Positions 61,297-64,000 of a DNA stretch of 64,000 nucleotides are shown in pieces; position 1 is the stretch's first letter; each line of letters begins with the position of its first letter. The stretch comes from Mesodorylaimus sp. YZB2_4 (lineage: Eukaryota; Nematoda; Enoplea; Dorylaimida; Dorylaimidae). Under the pieces are notes generated by a model. It saw only the letters and a list, made by a program, of their open reading frames with translations. It was not told the DNA's origin and searched no databases. The stretch spans positions 806,001 through 870,000 of the forward strand of contig JASANH010000770.1 in the NCBI GenBank assembly GCA_030248295.1, in the 5' to 3' direction. The position numbers and the translations under genes were made by a program.

Positions 61297-63094
61297 GACT
61301 GAATATAGCACACTACGTCCAATGGGGCAAGAGCAAAGGTTCACTGAAGGCGAGTACGTACGCTCCTGCTCTTGAATAAGGCTTAGAATGTTTGTCCCGC
61401 ACACTCATCATATGAGATCCATTTTCGGCCTTCTCGTGCTTGTTTGCCATGGTAAAGTCCCACTCACAACTCCTCCAGGTGATATCCTGCCGAGAGGGAG
61501 CACCCAGTAACAAGCCGTGTCTTCCTAACGAGCTTATCTGCCCTTCACGATCGCTCCTGGTGAATCAATGCTGCGTTGTGAGAGTACAATGAACGGAGCT
61601 GTACCACGTTGATAATTACCAAGCTGCATCCGCACAAGTAACCTTTCTTATACGAAAATAAAGGGTCCAGAAATTTCCCCTTGGGGGCATTAAGAGGAAA
61701 ATTCATTTTATATTTATTAACTAGCGTCAATAATTGTGGTCGATGAAGCTAATTTGTCAATGATCTTTCCCGTCCAAGTGGACTGGGAACTAGAAACTCA
61801 AAATTCACTCACGCTGCCCGAGTAAAGCCTTGCTCACGCAAACGTTCTAGAAAAATGTAGCTACAGATATACTCGTATCGACCGTCCAACAGTGTTTGCT
61901 GAATCGACACTTCCATAAAGATTCTTTTGTGCATACAAAGCCTATTCAAGAGGCATAATTGTAACAGGAGGCTACATTATCCATATTGATGTGCTACGCC
62001 TCGGATATTAGAGAGAGAATGACCGCCCACCTCTTCCGCGCCGCCACCCCATACAAACCCCTCATCTGAAAAAAACTCCAATATAGTTTTTCGTTTCGAA
62101 GAAATATCAGGAAATGTGAAACTGAGCAGGCATTACTTAGTTATAAATGTATGATCGTCAGCTACAGTAGGTCACTCTCACAGCCAGTCACATGCGTACC
62201 TTTGGGTGTTAAAGACAAGATTTGAACTAATTAGAGTAAAATTCAAGGTCGAATAACAAATTTCCAATCATATCTATCTGGCGACCACCCGAGCAAGACC
62301 AAACCAGCAACATGACACCGCTTTCTTTTTCGGGTGCTAGTTTAGGCTAATCTGATGATAAGAATCAAGTCTCGAGTGCACGTATTCGAGCAAACTGAAT
62401 TGATAAGATATCAACATGCAAATGAGCAATTAAAAGCTGATAATTTCCAAAGCGGGCTTTGTTTTCCATTTTTGACGCCTCCAATCTTGTGCTAGTGGGT
62501 CATAGATAAAGCGACCGCACCTTACATAGGGGAAAGGAGTGTTCGCAAAATGTGGGCAGCTGCGGGGAGGGATAGGCGGCCGATTCTCGACCGCTTCAAG
62601 TTTTCAAATCTTGATGACAAAAACAACTCTTCTGCTCCAGTTGACGCGAGGGGAAGTACACATTAACAAGGTGTGTCTTCCTATAGAATGGGGAGCTCTT
62701 ATTCTCTCCGAGTTCCATAGGCCCGCATCCATTGTGTCTCAAGATAGTTACAAAATCTCTTTTTGGAAATTTTATTCTCTCACAAACATGTTTTGAAAAA
62801 TCCTGGACTTTTCATTTTGAGCTAAAAAAATATTGATTCTAAGGTACATTCAATTGGGTCTTTGAGAGTGTTTTTGTTGACTGGGGGCTATAATATTGAA
62901 AGGGGCAGCCGGGGTTGAAACGCGTGAATTTAGCTTTCCCTCAAATAGTTTTCCACTGACGAATATCTTGCGACTGGAAACCATCTAACATAAAAATAAT
63001 CTCCTCTGATTCAGAGCATTCATGATTGTGTTCCAAAGCCATGAGAATATGAATTATGGATTAAGAGCATAATTATGTAGATCCCTGATAAAAA
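61297..63094. other. intergenic with tRNA-Cys fragment
   Basis: No gene seen. At about 62878-62927 there are GACTGGGGGCTATA and GGGGCAGCCGGGGTTGAA. These are broken pieces of a tRNA-Cys copy lacking its centre. Confidence 0.45.
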
Positions 63095-63207
63095 AGGGGG
63101 CAGCCGGAGTTGAACCGGCGACCTCTCGATTCCTCCTGATCCTTCCAATATTTAGAAGGTTTATTTACACACTGCAGTCGAATGCTCTGCCACTGAGCTA
63201 TGCCCCC
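63095..63207 (-). tRNA. trnC: tRNA-Cys (GCA) with diverged intron
   Basis: Acceptor, D and T arms are identical to the copies at 21344 and 23115. The anticodon loop is GACTGCAG, followed by an insert of about 45 nt whose sequence is unrelated to the introns of those two genes. The mature sequence is conserved while the intron is not, so this copy is old and probably functional. Confidence 0.88.
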
Positions 63208-63299
63208 TCGCAATTCTTGAGAACCAATAGTCCTGAGTTTGCAACGACATATCTGGCAGGTCCGACGCTCTGAAAGTTCAGGTTTTCCCTCTCTGTCTT

Positions 63300-63702
63300 A
63301 AGCAATTTTATCTGTTTCTATGTTGGGGTTTGATAAATGACTCGGTATCGTATACGTGAGTTTTCTGAAGCTTCTATGACCGAAATTCCATTCGTCATCG
63401 TTAAAATACATCACCTGCCACAAAACTTGAGCTAAAAGCCCGAAAATGCTATAGAAGAGAAAACTAAGTGCTAATACGGATATACCAGTAAAGTAGCATT
63501 CTTTTAAGCAATTTTATCTGTTTCTATGTTGGGGTTTGATAAATGACTCGGTATCGTATACGTGAGTTTTCTGAAGCTTCTATGACCAAAGTTCCATTCG
63601 TCATCGTTAAAATACATCACCTGTCACAAAACTTGAGCTAAAAGCCCGAGATGCTATAGAAGAGGTGCTAATACGGAAGGCTATACCAGTAGAAGTAGCA
63701 TT
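63300..63702. repeat. tandem duplication of ~200 bp
   Basis: Copy 1 is 63300-63505 and copy 2 is 63506 to about 63702. Both begin AAGCAATTTTATCTGTTTCT and stay nearly identical, with small indels towards the end. No ORF. Confidence 0.92.
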
Positions 63703-64000
63703 ACTGTAGGCATATGCGCACGGTACCCAGTGTACTCGTAGGTTAGGCTACAAAGGGCTATCTCTCGAAGCTCCATGTTAATACAGTGTAATAAGTACTT
63801 GACTGTAGTTATTCAAGCCATGACTACTATAGTGCTGGCATACGTCATCAATACTGTAAGTGCAATACATTCCCATCTTCATTCCCCATTTTTGCTCACT
63901 GATATAGGACACACGCGCAAACACCCAAAGTATGTGCTATAAATGTAAAAACAGTAAGGAAGTAATCGTTGAAGCAAACACCCGTAAAAATCACACCAAA

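Overview
This window is eukaryotic nuclear DNA from a small invertebrate, most probably a nematode. Genes are split by introns with GT..AG ends and are separated by long repeat-rich spacers. The synaptobrevin reads like nematode SNB-1, the receptor resembles nematode serpentine chemoreceptors, and tRNA-Cys genes carry introns. The species cannot be named from the sequence alone.

Layout. 0-12 kb: an unidentified Ser/Asn-rich protein on the minus strand (five in-frame exons, 3418-5746), a GATC-rich inverted-terminal element, and a single-exon leucine-rich-repeat (LRR) surface or secreted protein (10330-11688, minus). 12-18.7 kb: gene-poor, with tRNA-Asn and a decayed tRNA-Cys. 18.7-23.3 kb: a four-exon CYTH-domain phosphohydrolase (plus), then two intron-bearing tRNA-Cys genes in opposite orientation flanking a 1.1 kb DNA transposon remnant. 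27.2-29 kb: synaptobrevin (minus), recovered from four short exons. 29.4-33 kb: a nest of transposon-derived elements. 33.9-39.2 kb: the AMPK gamma subunit (minus, eight exons, four CBS motifs), with a 26-bp minisatellite in one intron. 39.2-47.4 kb: mostly empty. 47.4-51.3 kb: mitochondrial HSP60 (plus, twelve exons). 51.9-54.1 kb: two paralogous two-exon genes in head-to-head orientation for 70-residue cysteine-rich secreted peptides, too small to stand out as long ORFs. 55.9-57.4 kb: an MFS hexose transporter (minus). 59.4-61.3 kb: a two-exon serpentine receptor (minus). 61.3-64 kb: another tRNA-Cys and a tandem duplication.

No operon or pathway cluster is evident. Housekeeping genes (HSP60, AMPK gamma, synaptobrevin) sit among accessory genes. 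The most unusual signal is the cysteine-rich pair: both have a signal-peptide exon, a tiny phase-1 intron at the same place, and an identical C-x3-C-x15-C-x5-CC-x7-CC framework that I cannot assign to a named family.

The splice models were built by eye from splice sites, reading phase and family conservation. Exons of weakly conserved genes may have been missed.
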